DNA from: Pyropia yezoensis
Lineage: Eukaryota > Rhodophyta > Bangiophyceae > Bangiales > Bangiaceae
Reading direction: 5' to 3'
Assembly: GCA_009829735.1 (NCBI GenBank)
Contig: CM020620.1
Location: 6,340,545 to 6,404,544, forward strand
DNA length: 64,000 bases
The notes beneath the pieces were generated by a model. It searched no databases. It was not told the origin of the DNA and was given only the letters and a program-made list of their open reading frames with translations. The translations under genes were made by a program, and so were the position numbers. Below, piece by piece: positions 23,269 to 35,397 of this stretch. Positions within the stretch are counted from its first letter, which is position 1. Each line of letters begins with the position of its first letter.

Positions 23269-23286
23269 TGGGTGGAGCAGCAGGGG
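23269..23286 (+). other. Primer-binding site of element B
   Basis: TGGGTGGAGCAGCAGGGG lies one base after the LTR. Element C has TGGTGGATCAGCAGGGG and the family 1 copy has TGGTGAAGCAGCAGGGG in the same place. TGG pairs with a tRNA CCA end; I could not name the tRNA. Confidence 0.65.
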
Positions 23287-23387
23287 ACAGAGGTAAACTT
23301 TACCTCCGGGTGCACCCGGGTGTAGGGGGCCCTCTGTCTCAGAGGAACGGTGGACTTGGACCGTGTCATACGGATCGTCAGCCAACA

Positions 23388-25333
23388 TGGCTAGTTCGGA
23401 TCCCCCGTCGTCCGGGAAGTACACGGGTGACGCACGTACTTCAGTGCCTTTGAATACAGGTGAGACACAGGTGGGTTTACCTGGGGTCGCAGAGGGACTA
23501 GAGGTCCCTCAAGCCAGCAGGACTGGAAGTGCGGGCGGGCAACAGGCCACGCCGACTTAGTCGGGAGTTCACTCGGGTGACACTTCTGATGTGGGTGGGC
23601 CGAAGTCTGGCCACCGTGTGGTACACTCAACGGGAACGTCCCAAGGGGTGAGGACTGTCCCCGCGGGTTCCACTCGGGTTGGAGCCAACTTTGGCTTGGA
23701 GCCGTCGCCAACTAGGCTTTCGGAGGACGGCGGACCTCCGTTGGTCGGCGATGGGCTCGCGCCCGTGCCCCCGGTTGAGACCCCTGAGGAACGTGGTTAC
23801 CCCTCAGGTGGACTCCCGGAGGCGGACCGAGACTCAACTGGAGTCGTCAATCCACTCCTAGCGGAAGCTGTCCGTCGGGAGGCGACCAATGTGTTGCGGC
23901 AGACTTTGCCGGACCTGGTGGTCACGATGACGAATACAACTCTGAATCAGATTGTGGCGAGTTTGCCAGATGGCCTTAATGTCCAGACCGGATCGGGGCT
24001 TTCGAGCCCGCAGGCGCAAGGGGAATCCCTCCTCACGCCTACCTCTGGTCGCCCCGAACAGGGGGCAACACCTGTGACTCCCAACGAGGGAGCCACACCA
24101 TACTCGGTGGGGCGTACGCCCTTCATGGGTGAGTTCCCCCCGGAAACGCCGGCGGCTACACCAAGCGCGCCGCGCCGGACTACAGGCACTGAGGGTGAAT
24201 TTACCCCAGTGTCACAGCGGCTGTTCCCTCAACGTGACGTGCCGCCCAAGATCCAGGTAGCCAACCCGGTCTCCCAGAGGATCTTTGACTGTGAGACCTA
24301 CCCCCTCCACAACAAGTCGGTGGTGTATGGTCCTGTCCAGGCCCGAGCCGTGGGCCGTGCCAAGAAGAATGCACTTCACTCTTTTGGGCACAAAGCGGAG
24401 TGGGATGGAACTCCCCCCCTCCGTGTCTTTGAGTTCCTACGTCGTTTCACAAAAGCCTGTGACGACAATGCCATAAGTGAAGGCATGGCTTTCTACATGC
24501 TACGGGAGTTTACGAAGGGAGACCTGCGGACAGAACTTATATCCGTCATGCCCAGCTCCTCAAGTGGAGGCGCCGGTGAGGTGACGTCCTATTTGGAGCT
24601 CGTCAACTGGTTGTTGAGAGCCATGGTTGATGAAGCGGCGCTGGCTTCTCAAGTCGAGGAGTTTACGCAAGCCCATCAGGAAGAGGCGGAGGACGAGTTG
24701 TCCTCTGCGGAGCGAGTCCGTAAGCTCAACAATCTTTGTGGGTTTCTTCATCCACAAGCTGTGGTGAAGAGTCGGTTTGTGGAGGGGTTCCATTGGTCAG
24801 TCCGGATGGAGACCCGGGAGCATAACACTGCCCGGGCGACCCTGGCCGAGTTGGCTAGGTTCGCCTACCGCAGAGGTGAGGCGCACCGCAAGTTGCGGGA
24901 GGAACAACGCCAGGAGTGTCAGTCCGAGTTGGCCAAGGAACGAGAGGAGGCGCGCCAGGCCAGAGAGCTGAGAGAGGCACGCCGAATCCGCAAGGAGAGG
25001 GTGGTAGCTGCCGTGGGAACTTCCCAGGGTATCACTTCGTCTTCCCCAGTTGGGAAGACCCCTCCGGGAACTGACCATCGGTGTTGGAACTGCAACTCCG
25101 ATGGACACTGGGCATATGATTGCCCCAAGTTGAGTAAACGCATCCAACAACTTGTTAGGAATGCGAGTAAGAAGTCGGCTACGAACGAAGTACGTTCACG
25201 CCGCGAGGGTGGGTCTCGACCGTTGGTGGCGGTCGCCACACCCTCGGCGAAGAGGGCGGACACGTCGTCCTCAGACTCGTCGTCTTCCCCTTCGCCCTCA
25301 GATTCGGACGCCGAGTCGGCGGGAAACGAATGA
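23388..25333 (+). pseudogene. gag: gag of element B (one nonsense codon)
   Basis: Gag forms the particle shell and packages the RNA. The ATG at 23388 (MASSDPPSSG) opens a frame to the TGA at 25331-25333, broken by TAG at 23558-23560 where element C has CAG. The first 200 residues are Ser/Thr/Pro/Gly-rich. The capsid-like part (VFEFLRRFTKACDDNAISEG, then LVNWLLRAMVDEAAL) is helical, followed by a charged coiled-coil-like stretch and one CCHC zinc knuckle, CWNCNSDGHWAYDC, at about 25083-25124. The C-terminus is rich in Ser/Asp/Pro. The stop codon overlaps the pol start as ATGA. Confidence 0.88.
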
Positions 25334-28300
25334 CCGTTGGAGCTGGTCGTCCGAAGCTCACAACAGCAGCCTCGGCCAAGTGGGTCAAGAGGACGAAGCA
25401 ACCGTGCCGGATACTGCCGCGACCTAAGGGAGTCCGCCCACCTCGGGTAGGACTCCCCAAGAACGTAAACCCACGTCGGGTCATCGCGGTGCTGACGGGT
25501 GAGAACTTCCAGGTGGCTGGACGGATGCAACTTGCCCCCGGCCGCGCCTGTTGTGCCCGTATCGTACTTGATACCGGGTCAGGAGCCTCCTTGATACGCA
25601 AGTCGCTATTACCAAAGGAGATGAAGCTCCGACGCTGGAAGTCTAAAGCCGACCATCTGATCGATATCAATGGTGGGGTACTTCCCATCGTTGGTGCCGT
25701 GACCCTACCAACTAGGTTGGGGACCCATGAGGTCGACGTGACCTATGGAGTAGTTGAGAATATATCGGTACCCCTGCTTCTGGGTACCCCTTCAGTTGTT
25801 ACACAAGTGCCTTTGATTTGTGGCCCTGATTATTGGGTCAAGTTGATGAATGGGGAGACCATCCCCATCCTTGGTAAGGGAAAATCTGTGGCTCCTGTGA
25901 CAGTCTCACAGTCAAAGCCTGTTTGCTCTGTGAGAGAATGATTTACTGCTACCCTGCGTTTAGCCCGTAAAGTCACGTTGCCCCCCAACTCGGTGGCGCA
26001 CGTTGACGTTGTAACTGATTATACGGGGAACGGGTTGGTGCACCCTCACCCCCGTCTTGCTCGCAATCGCAAGCACCAAGTGCATGTTGCCCTTGGCACG
26101 ATGGACTCCAAAGCCGGAGTCCCGTGGAGGATCCAGGTTATGAACCTGAGCTCGTCGCCCAAGTACTTCAAGTCGGGAACCATGTTCGGCTATATCGACC
26201 AACATGAGGGACCGGTAGTAGCGGTCACCCTCAATGCGGGCGCGAATAGCGACCCGAAGGCAGGAAAGGAGAAGCACCAAGCCAAGTCGGCCGCCTCTCC
26301 TCGTCCCCATGTGAACATGGAGGGTGTTCCACCCAGGTTGAGGGTTCAAGTTGAACGCCTCTTGGACCAATATCACAAGTTGTGGGATGGTCAATTGGGA
26401 CTCATGAGAGCCACCCAACACCGGATCGAGCTGAAGCCCGGTGCACCCCCTATACGCCAACAACCGTATAGGGGAGGACCCCATTCAAGGGCCCTCTTTA
26501 AGGAGCAAGTCGTTCGCATGGAGGCCCTCGATGTGATCGAGGCCAGCAACGCCGAGTGGGCGAGTCCGGTGGTTATCGTCCCCAAAGTTGATGGGACCCC
26601 CCGCTTCTGTATCGACTACCGTAAGCTCAACGAGAGCACGGTGAAGGACAGTTATCCCCTACCTAGGATGGACGACTGTCTGGACTCTCTGGGGGAGGCG
26701 AACGTGTTCTCTACCCTGGACTGTAACGCGGGGTATTGACAAATTCCCATTGCCCCGGAGGACAGGCATAAAACTACCTTTACCTGTCACTGTGGTACCT
26801 ACCAGTGCAAGCGTCTACCGTTTGGCCTGAGTAACGCGCCGGCAACTTTCCAGCGCGCTATGGACATGATTCTGGCCGGAGTACGGTGGCAGATCTGTCT
26901 CGTGCACCTAGACGATATCATTGTGTTCTCCCGAAGTCCGGAGGAACACATTGGCCATCTTGGCCAGGTGTTCAAGCTACTTGCTGACGCCGGTGTGTCA
27001 CTGAAGGCGAGTAAGTGCCACCCTCAAGAGGTGGAATACTTGGGACATGTTGTCCGTCCGGGGCGCCTCAGAGTCAACGAGAAGAACTTGAGGGCCATCC
27101 ATAAGGCTCAGTACCCCCGGACCCAGACCCAGATGACGAGCTTCCTCGAGATGTGTAACGTGTACCGACGTTTCACCAAGGGCTTCGCCAAGGTGGCGAA
27201 GCCGTTGAATGAGCTAGTGAGCTCAACGCTACCGAAGAACCTGCCTCCCCCAAGTCGGGTGGAGCAGGAATCCTTTGAGACTCTTCGGGACCTTCTGCTG
27301 AAGCCCCCTATCCTGGCTATTCCCAGGTTGGGAGGCCACTACATACTGGATGTGGACGCTAGCTACGACCAACTTGGTTGTGTATTGCTTCAGCAGCAGC
27401 TGGACTAGGAGTACTTGCCGGTGGGAGACTTCAGCAAGGGGCTGAACTCGGCCGAGAAGAACTACGGAGTCACCGAGTTGGAAGGACTCGCAGTGGTGTG
27501 GGCGGTGACGTCACTTCGTCACTACCTAGAGGGTGAGAAGTTTCTCATCCGCTGTTACCACCGCGCGTTGCAGCTCATCTTTAAGACGGACTGTACGAAC
27601 ACTCGTCTCAACCGGTGGAGGGTGCGACTGGCACCCTTCAACTTTGATATTGAGTACCGACCTGGCAGGCAACATGCCCTTGCCGACGGCCTTTCTCGGG
27701 TACCTACCGAGGGGCTAGACACTAACCCAGTCGATGAGGATATCCCCATCGTGGGGGTAGTCACGCGCTCGGGTCAGGTGTTGAACCCCGAGGCGCCAGG
27801 GAACAAGAAGTACTTGCCCCTGTCCCTGGACGAGGTGGTGAAGGCCCAGGCCGAGGATCCCTTCTGCAAGTCGCAGAGGGATACACTGGATACAGTGGCG
27901 GAGACGCGGTTCTTTCTGGGAGACGATGGCCTCCTCATGAGGAGGGAGGTATTCCAGGGGACCGAACAACTTGTCGTCCCCGCATCCCTCAAGGACAGTA
28001 TCCTTGAGAGGGAGCACAACGCTCCCACGGGTGGACACCTGGGGTCTAGTAAACTGTACCAGACTCTGAGGACCAGGTACTACTGGCCGTCCATGGTGGT
28101 GGACATCTACAGTTGGGTGACTGCCTGCACAAGTTGTGCACAAAAACGTCTGATGGAACGGCGGCCTACTACGGCTATGCTATTGTTCCCGGCCAAGGAG
28201 CCCTTTGCCGCGTTGGCGCTGGACATCCTTGGGCCACTGCCAGTGACCGAGGAGGGCAACCAGTACCTCCCGGTCATCTGTGACCGCTTCACGAAACTTA

Positions 28301-29313
28301 CGCGAGCGATCCCACTGGCAGAGATCACGGCCATGTCGGTCGTGTCAGCCTTCCTAGATCACTGGGTTGCCGCGTATGGCATTCCGGATAGTACACTATC
28401 GGACAATGGACCGCAATTTGCGTCTGTACTGTTTCAGGGAGTGCTGGATATGTTGGGGGTTAAGGCAAACTGTGCCACCCCCTACCACCAACAAACTAAT
28501 GGGCAGGTGGAGCGTTTCAACAAAACTATTGTTCGGCAGCTGCGCCACTATGTGAGTGAGCACGTGAAAACGTGTGACCAATACATTTCTATTCTTACCA
28601 CTGCCTACAATTCGCAGGTTCACTCATCTACCGGGGAAGTACCCCTCGCTTTTGTGACCCCCCGTCGCGTGCGGTCTATTGCCGTGCGGCGGCCGCTCCC
28701 AACTAGGGAGGATGGTGGCAGTACGCCTACTCCTACTGAGAGTAAGGCGGAGTTCGCTGCTAAACTTGAAAAACTCATCCCTAAAGTCAGGGCTGAGACG
28801 GACAAAGCACAAAAGCGCTATAAGCGCACCTTTGACAAGAATGTGCGCATTGCTAAGCATGTCCCCGAGCAGGGTGACTGGGTGCTGGTACACTCACACA
28901 CCCCAACTGGGGGTAAGTTGGTATTCGAGACGAAGGGGCCGTACCAGGTCCTTCGTACTGATGGGCGGCGCTTCACCATCAAAAGTGACGATGGGGTCCG
29001 CACAGTGAACGGACAGGACGTGGTCAAAGTTGCACCACCGCCTGCAGGCGACCCAGCTTGGGCGCGTGCGTTGGAAGCGTGGCGCCTCCCCTCGCTGCCT
29101 GCGGCCAAACAGGGCCCGCAGGAGTACGTGTTCGAAAAGTTTATCGACCACGGCTGAGATGAGGACACTAACCGCCTCATGTTGAGGGTGCGTTGGTTTG
29201 GCTACAAGGCCAAGGATGATACGTGGGAGTATGTGGAGGACCTTCCCGCTGAGAAGGTCCGGGCATACTGTGCCCGGAATGAGAAAGACCCTAACAGCCC
29301 TCCCTCAACGTGA
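25330..29313 (+). pseudogene. pol: pol of element B (PR-RT-RNase H-IN-chromodomain), four nonsense codons
   Basis: The ATG at 25330 shares ATGA with the gag stop. One frame runs to the TGA at 29311, interrupted by TGA 25939, TGA 26737 (Trp of NAGYW), TAG 27406 and TGA 29155 (Trp of DHGW). Protease has VLDTGSGASLI. RT has FCIDYRKLNESTVKDSYPLP, but the catalytic box is HLDD (26905-26916) instead of YLDD. RNase H reads RCYHRALQ where C has the catalytic Asp (RCDHRALQ). Integrase retains H-H-C-C, ALDILGPLP, LSDNGPQF and NGQVERFN. The end, LRVRWFGYKAKDDTWEYVED, is chromodomain-like. Altered active sites plus stops show it is dead. Confidence 0.92.
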
Positions 29314-29424
29314 GGGAAGGCCGAGTAACAGTGCCAAGAGAGTGCTTCAAGTCGAAGTGGTACGCAGAGTGGCTTTTAACTACAGCCCTAACCCTCAAAC
29401 TCTCACAACAAAGGCAGCTGCCAA

Positions 29425-31368
29425 CTAGGCATGCATTCTAGACTCTCCAACCCCACGGCCCTCGCCCTCACGAGGAGGCGAGCGGCGAGACCCACAGCGA
29501 TAAGGCTCCCCACTAGTCGGCGGGGCCGGCGGCTCCAAGTCGGAACCGCCGCGCCCCTCACGGTCGCGCAAGTGGCGACGACCGCGGCTACTCTTCTGCT
29601 CAGTCTTGCGCGCAAGTTGGCGACGCAGACGCCGGACCGACTCCGACTCTGACGGAGTCGAGGACTCCGAGACGGAGCAAGACAACTCGTCTTCTGACAC
29701 GGAGGGAGAGCGCCGCGAGTGTCGGCGACGACGTCGAGGAGGCGAGTATGCCCGGCACGCGCGACGTTTGCCACGCCCAAGTGGGGCTGGCTGGGGCATA
29801 ATAGCCCCGATGCAAGCCAACTCGGCCGTCATAAACTCCGCGACCGACTCGCAACTCGCGGTCGCCACTGCAGTACGAACGCGCTCCTCAAGTTGAGGAG
29901 TCTCGGAACTCTGGAGGGTTGCGGTCGACGCGGCCAGCCAGGAAATGGTGCGCACAAACGTGGTGATCATCATCTCTGAGGTTAGAGGCGTGGGCAGTAA
30001 CACCAACTTGGGGTATACCGTCAGGAGGGTGGCCCCCAAGTTGGGGGAAACCGGGGTGGACGACTCAACGGCCACGCTAATCGGGATGTCCCCGTGCGGC
30101 TGGTAGGGGACAGGAGGAAGCGGAGGGGCACGCCGAGGTGGCGGGACCCGGGTGTAACTGCGACCCCGACTTGGGGCCCCCGCAGTGGGTTGAGTCATAT
30201 GGTCATCATATGAGGGCACGGCCATAACTATGGCCTTGTCCGGGGGTGGCGCAGTGTGGCGATCCACCCCCGGGGCATACGGGTAGTCCCCGACGCCCAA
30301 CCCCTCTCGTAGGACCACACAGCCGTCGTGAAGTTCACGAGCGACCCACACGAACTGACGAAGTGCGCCATCGTCCTTGGGCCCACGAGTGGGGCGGCGC
30401 AACTTGTGCTCAATGCTCTCCCACTCGATAAACTTGTGGAGGCGGAGCATCTCCTCAAGTAGAGTGAGTTGTCCTGATGAGCACCCCTCAGCAACTAGCT
30501 GAGGGGTAAGCTGTTCCAAACCTTGGATAAGGCGGAGGGGGAGATGCCAGAGCATCCCCCGCCGCTGACCGCAAGACACCCAGGTCGACATGACCTCGAG
30601 GAGCCACTGGGTGGCCAACATAGCCCACACCAGGTGATCAGTGCTAGCCGTCAACATGACGGAGCCGAAGTGGTCATGCAACCGTGGTAACAACGCCGGG
30701 AACCCGTAGAGAACCTGAACTTGAGGCCACCACTCGGGCTTTTTCGGCTAGTACTGCTCCTTACTGGCAGCAGACTGCTGAGGGAGCTCAAGTTGAGCCG
30801 AGGTCACCAAGTAGGGACCTCGCCGGAAGTCCTTCTCCATCCGCACATCAAAGTGATGAGTGTGCGGATCGGCCTCGTGAAGGTACGGGGGGCGAGTTCC
30901 CACCGCGTCCCAAGTAAAGGTCGACAGGTCGCCGGGACCCGGGATAGTTCCCCCGCGGTCCACCATGGCCTTGGCCCGCTGTACGTCTTCGACTTCGTCA
31001 TCGTCCAGGAAGGCAAACTGGTCCGTCCTGAAGCCGGCAGGGAACCCGACCCTACGGGGATACTTCTCCCGTAGGCGGTCCCATACCCGACCCATCGCTG
31101 CGCCAAGTCGGCCACAGCGAAGAACAGTCTACTTCTCCTCATAGAGAGGCCAAGCGGGGTAAAACCACCGCCCCAAGGCCTCACGCGGGACAACTTGTCC
31201 CGCCTCCGGGGGAAATCCCGCCGTCAACCCAAAGCCGGGTGACGCGGGAGTCCCATCCCCCGGAGCGATCGCGGAGCCCCCGCCGGAAGTCCCGGCGGGT
31301 GCTGCACCGTAGGTGGTGTCCTCCATACGCTCATCTAGAGAGTCCGTCTCCACTCCCGGGGTCGCCAT
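29425..31368 (-). pseudogene. Antisense ORF (aORF) of element B, unknown protein
   Basis: On the minus strand the ATG at 31368 in a strong context (GCCATGG) opens 648 codons in one frame to the TAG at 29425-29427, broken only by TAG at 31129-31131 and TAG at 30748-30750. It begins MATPGVETDSLDERMED, similar to the start of A's antisense ORF (MSDPQVPGGEDDLLLEEE). The middle contains PGDLSTFTWDAVGTRPPYL, FGSVM and LWHLPLRLIQGLEQL, which align with the corresponding parts of A's ORF. The last 130 residues are Arg/Ser/Glu-rich, like a nucleic-acid-binding tail. No known domain is recognised. It lies between pol and the 3' LTR and converges with pol, leaving a 111-bp spacer. Its length and frame have survived better than random antisense sequence would. 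Confidence 0.72.
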
Positions 31369-31689
31369 GGCTCTCCCCAAGTTGGGGAGAGACGCCCTGG
31401 CTACAGCAGCACGAGACCCGCCTCGAGTTCAGGGGGACTCGGATCGTGGGTAGACGGGTGGCCTCCCCAACGTGGGGCGGCCCCGTGGAAGGTGAAGGGG
31501 AGGTGGTGGTGAAGGTGAAGTGTGAACCGGGGAGAGCAAGCTGCCGAGTGGGCAAGCTCGAGGAGAGGGGCGGTCAACGTGACCGCCTCCACATCCGTGT
31601 TACGTACTCAAGGGGGGACAGCAAGTCGCGCCCCCAACGCCGAGACGTGCGTTTACGCACCCCCTCACAGGGCCGACCGGGTCGGTCGG

Positions 31690-31706
31690 AACTGAGGAGA
31701 GGGGAG
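31690..31706 (+). other. Polypurine tract of element B
   Basis: The purine-rich run GAGGAGAGGGGAG lies immediately before the 3' LTR and would prime plus-strand synthesis. Confidence 0.65.
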
Positions 31707-32175
31707 TGTGGCAGTATTGACCCCCAGGTAGGGGGCCAACACGTGCCATGCAAGGGGCGGCAGGCCACTAGCCTGACCCGTTCCTCCCCCTGCATTTGGG
31801 TCCATATTCCGTAAGTTTGGCATAGTTAGCTTAGTAGTAAATCCAACTTGGATTTGAGGGTTTTCTGCATTTATCGTCTTGAATTTTCGTGTGGCCCGGT
31901 GGGCAGGTGCTGGGGTGGGAGATTCTGAGTGGCGAGATTCTGAGTGGACCCTGGGGGGATAAGGGGAGGGACAGCGGGGCTTGGCCCTGCGTCCCCGTCC
32001 CGACCAAGAAACTGTTGGACCATACACCATCCTCTTGTTTGTCAGTGGGGGGTTTGCCCCACAACAGGGACAGAGTGTGTGCGACTTGCACTTCTTCCGG
32101 TTCCCCCGACACGGGAGGCAGCCCTTGTACACCGCCCCAACTTGGGTGTCGTGTGTGTAAGTGGTTTTTGCCACA
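31707..32175 (+). repeat. 3' LTR of element B
   Basis: It is 469 bp, TGTGGCA to TGCCACA, followed directly by the GTGGG target duplication. Confidence 0.93.
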
Positions 32176-32300
32176 GTGGGTACCTGGCCGGGTGGGGGGG
32201 GCGACTAGCCCTGCGGGGGGGCGGCTGGGCAGGGGGGGGGACGGTTGGCCAGGGAGTGCGGCGGATAGCCGGGGGGTTGGGCGGCTGGGCATGGGGAGGT
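32176..32300. repeat. G-rich minisatellite, right block
   Basis: CTGGCCGGG and GGGGCGGCTGGGCAGG units continue the array found left of element B, confirming that B inserted into it. Confidence 0.75.
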
Positions 32301-33067
32301 GGACGTCTTGTGCGGAAGTGGGGCAACTGGCAGACCGTGGGGCTGAGTCGCGAGAGATCATGATTTTGCAACATCCATGACGACGAAGTGGGTTCAAGCG
32401 TGGGGATGCTGTGCCCGCGGTGGTGACCACGGCGAAGTGCAGGACTGCTTTTGATTGGTAGATGGCTGCGTCCCCCGAGAACAAAGCATCCAGCGCTCAG
32501 GCGGTTCAACGGAAGAACACTCAAATTGGGAGTTATCATATAGCATTTTCGTCCCCTGCACTTCCCCTGTCAAAAATGCTTTCGTAACCGAAACAGAACG
32601 AAGCGGTTCAAACAAGTTGTCTCGTTCTGTTCGACGATACGTCTGTGAATCCTTGTGTTCTTCGCGGTAGTTGGACACATTAGTTTGTAGCCCTCCATGG
32701 CAAAGCTTGAGTTACTTGGTGGCAAGCGACCGTTCCCTTCCTCTGGGCTCCCATGGCCGACGTCGGGCATCCTGCCTGCGGACGATCCGCGGCCAGGGAT
32801 CGGTGCATCACCAGGAGAATCGGCCTGCACGGCCGCCGTGAGTCGACAGCGCAGCCGAGGTCGGGTCGGGCGCGTCTGCCTGGTCGGCCAGGGTGGCCGG
32901 CAGCGCCGTAGCGGTCGAGTTGAGCGCGCCCGCCTGGGTCGTTGTCGCACTCGCATCCGCTCACAGTGGCTGTAGGGCCTTGTGGGCAGTGGCTTTCCAT
33001 CTTGATGGGTGCTCCTCCCGGGCAGGTTGTGCAGCATGTTGCTTAAGTACATTGTGGCCGCGTATCA
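32301..33067. other. No gene supported
   Basis: Moderate-GC sequence with short frames only. No motif, repeat or RNA gene stands out. Confidence 0.35.
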
Positions 33068-33376
33068 GTGATTCTCTACAACGCTGACACGATCTGTGGA
33101 CCTGGGTCACTGGAGTCTGCACAGGAACTGGAGCGACACCAGGAGAATCAAATCCAGTCAACTGCACCATTTCAAAGCTGGGTTGGTAACCAACTGGATG
33201 TGCTGTTGAAGGACACGGATGCTGTCCTGAGAGACTGCCTCGGTCGAGATGAAGGCGCTCCGTCTAGTGCTGTTGAAGTCCCTCCACGCGACAAAGGCTC
33301 TCATGATCAAGATGGCAGTGTGGAAGAAGATTCTTCCGTGGAAGAGGGGGATCCCCTGCCACCACCGGCCGAGTGA
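33068..33376 (+). pseudogene. Fragment of an unknown gene, about 100 codons
   Basis: The frame has an ordinary hydrophilic composition (SLESAQELERHQENQIQ, later EEDSSVEEGDPLPPPAE) unlike the Ala/Gly low complexity around it. It ends just before the truncated reversed family 1 element. A Pro-rich coding frame on the same strand resumes right after that element at 35771, so this may be the upstream part of the same host gene. No family is recognised, and the start is not an ATG, so it may be an internal exon. Confidence 0.35.
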
Positions 33377-33396
33377 TGTCCAGTCGTAGTGCATGG

Positions 33397-35194
33397 TCAG
33401 TTCGGGCCTCCGAACATGGGGACTCCCTTCATAAGGGTCTGCATCGATCGGATAGCCCGATGCGAGGTGTTACTCATCGATTCCGATACGATAGTAGTAC
33501 GGTCTTCCAAACGATAACGTTCTGGAGTCAGTACCAATCGGAAGACTTCGTCGATAATCTCCGTGTCAGCGTCCAGAGTATCCAGTCGCTTGGCCAGTCG
33601 GTGAGTAAACTCATCCGACTCCATGCGCTTCAGTAGGCTAGAAGTAATATGCGCGGTTATGGCCTGAACCAGTGAGGCTGGTACTTCTTGCGTGGTCGCC
33701 ACGGGTTCCCAAGTGTCTTGACTTCCTCCGTCTTGGGGATACTGCGAAAGGGTACCACTTCCTCCGATGGCGGATTCCGCTCAGGCGAACGTCTCTGCCG
33801 GGGTGTACCCGCGGAGTCCTCTCCAGGCTCTCCGGGCGTATCGCTCCGTATGGCTCCGTTCCAACTCGGCAGATGAATCGGGTCCATAACCCGCGGTATC
33901 CGGAGGTTGTCCAGGAGTCAGTGCGCCGGGGTCAACCCCGGTGGACTCAGAGACTAGTCCGGCCTGTTCGAATCGCACTGGTATGGGAGGACTACGACGC
34001 TGTCCCGTCGTTTGTCGTGTTTACATCAACACTACCATTGCGTCCTCCACGCGCTTTTGACGGGCGTCGAGTCCGGATAACCGGGCTTCGATTCGAGCCA
34101 ACGATGCCGTTAGGGAATCTCCTGGAGAGGGTGGAGGCGGAGTGATCTCCGCCGACGACAGCCGAGGTGGCCCTCCGCCCCCTGCCGAGCGAGCCGTGCC
34201 GAATGTCGATCCGGCACCGGATGGCATCGGCGTCTCAATGCTGTCGGTCGGGGTACCTGTAAGGACTTCCCCCCTAACCCCATGCCTCATACCTAAGGGA
34301 TAATATCTGGGACCGCTCCTTACAGATCCTGCCGAACCCACTCCTGGCAACATGGATCAATTCCTTGTATTGTGGGGCATGATGCGGTGTACCGTCCAGA
34401 CTCATGATAAGTCAGCCGCTGTCTCACGGTGTCTGCTGGCTGCACGACAGCGGCCATCGACAACGCATCATTGCCTGTCGAAATGCGCCACCGTAAGCAC
34501 CCATGACGAGCCACATCTGCCACAGCTGGCGAGTCCATTAGAATGTCCTCGCTGCAGCATTGCAGCGATGTGACTGGCTAGCCGGCTGGCAGATTCGATC
34601 GACTCGATCAAACCGTGCTTACACGCCTCTCGGACCGTCGGACTGCCTGGCGTCTAGGGGCGGCTGGGACGGCGCACTAGGCGCTGTACGCCGGACCCCT
34701 TCGTTTGGGGGAAACTGGGGCTGCACTCCTGTACTGCGCACGCCCGCCCATGCTTTGTTCTGAGAGCCATGCTTTGTTTTAGGGCCGTTTTGTGCCTACC
34801 GGCGGCGCGACAAGAAAAGGCATGCTTTGGGGCACCTCGGGTGCCCCGACGCGAGTATATAGTGCGTGGGTGTCGGCGCCACCTGGGGAGACCGGAGGGG
34901 AAACTACAGACACAGACCAATGACGACCTCAACCCTTTAAGCCCCCCTCGGTCACCACCGACGTCGCGCCGTCTTCTTCCCCAGACCCACCACCGTCACA
35001 ATCTTGATCTTCTTCCCCGCACCCTGTCGCCCTTTTGGCTGGCACGGGTCGCTGACACCATCACGAGTACGTTGAGGGCTGCCCAAGTGTGGGTGGTTCC
35101 TCACAGTACCGGTCACGGCTCCCGTGAGAGCCTCCGGGATCGGTGGTGACCCCGATCCGTCATCTTGAGCGTGCCCCGTTTCTTGAGTTGACAT
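33397..35194 (-). pseudogene. gag: gag fragment of family 1 element, split by a solo LTR
   Basis: The ATG at 35194 (MSTQETGHAQ) starts a frame that is cut at 35105 by the inserted LTR and resumes in frame after it (PTDSIETPMPSG, then SLARIEARLSGLDARQKRVE, a coiled-coil-like stretch). Further pieces in other frames (PASLVQAITAHITSSLLKRM, ending GVPMFGG at about 33400) show frameshifts. The assignment as gag rests on position after the LTR and primer-binding site and on Gag-like composition; no zinc knuckle is included. Confidence 0.55.
34258..35105 (+). repeat. Solo LTR of family 3 (variant) with perfect TSD GTACC
   Basis: It starts TGTAAGGA and ends CCTCACA, 848 bp, flanked by GTACC at 34253-34257 and 35106-35110. 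Its left half matches the truncated LTR of element E (57055-57492) closely and its right half matches the D LTR, including the CATGCTTTG motifs, the palindrome and TATATA. It interrupts the gag of the reversed family 1 element. Confidence 0.95.
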
Positions 35195-35397
35195 AGTCAC
35201 AATCAGTCAACCGACGTAACATTCACCACAAAGCAGAGAGCGAGGGGGTATGTTGGGGGACGCATCCACTCAACAGTCACACGTAACAACTCAACACAGT
35301 CAAACAGATAGCAACGACACGAATACAAGAAAAGGACCGACTCCCTACCGGTGTGCCAGAGCCGAAGACGGCGTCACCACTAGAGTGACGGAACCCC

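Larger units (their letters stand above)
22799..32175 (+). mobile_element. Complete Ty3/gypsy element B (family 2), TSD GTGGG
   Basis: Two 469-bp LTRs bound a 9,377-bp element flanked by GTGGG at 22794-22798 and 32176-32180. Order: 5' LTR, primer-binding site, gag, pol (start overlapping gag stop), antisense ORF, purine tract, 3' LTR. The LTRs differ at about 17 positions by eye (about 3.6%), so the insertion is not recent. Nonsense codons in gag, pol and the antisense ORF and changed active-site residues make it inactive. Element C at 57604 is a sister copy. Confidence 0.95.
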
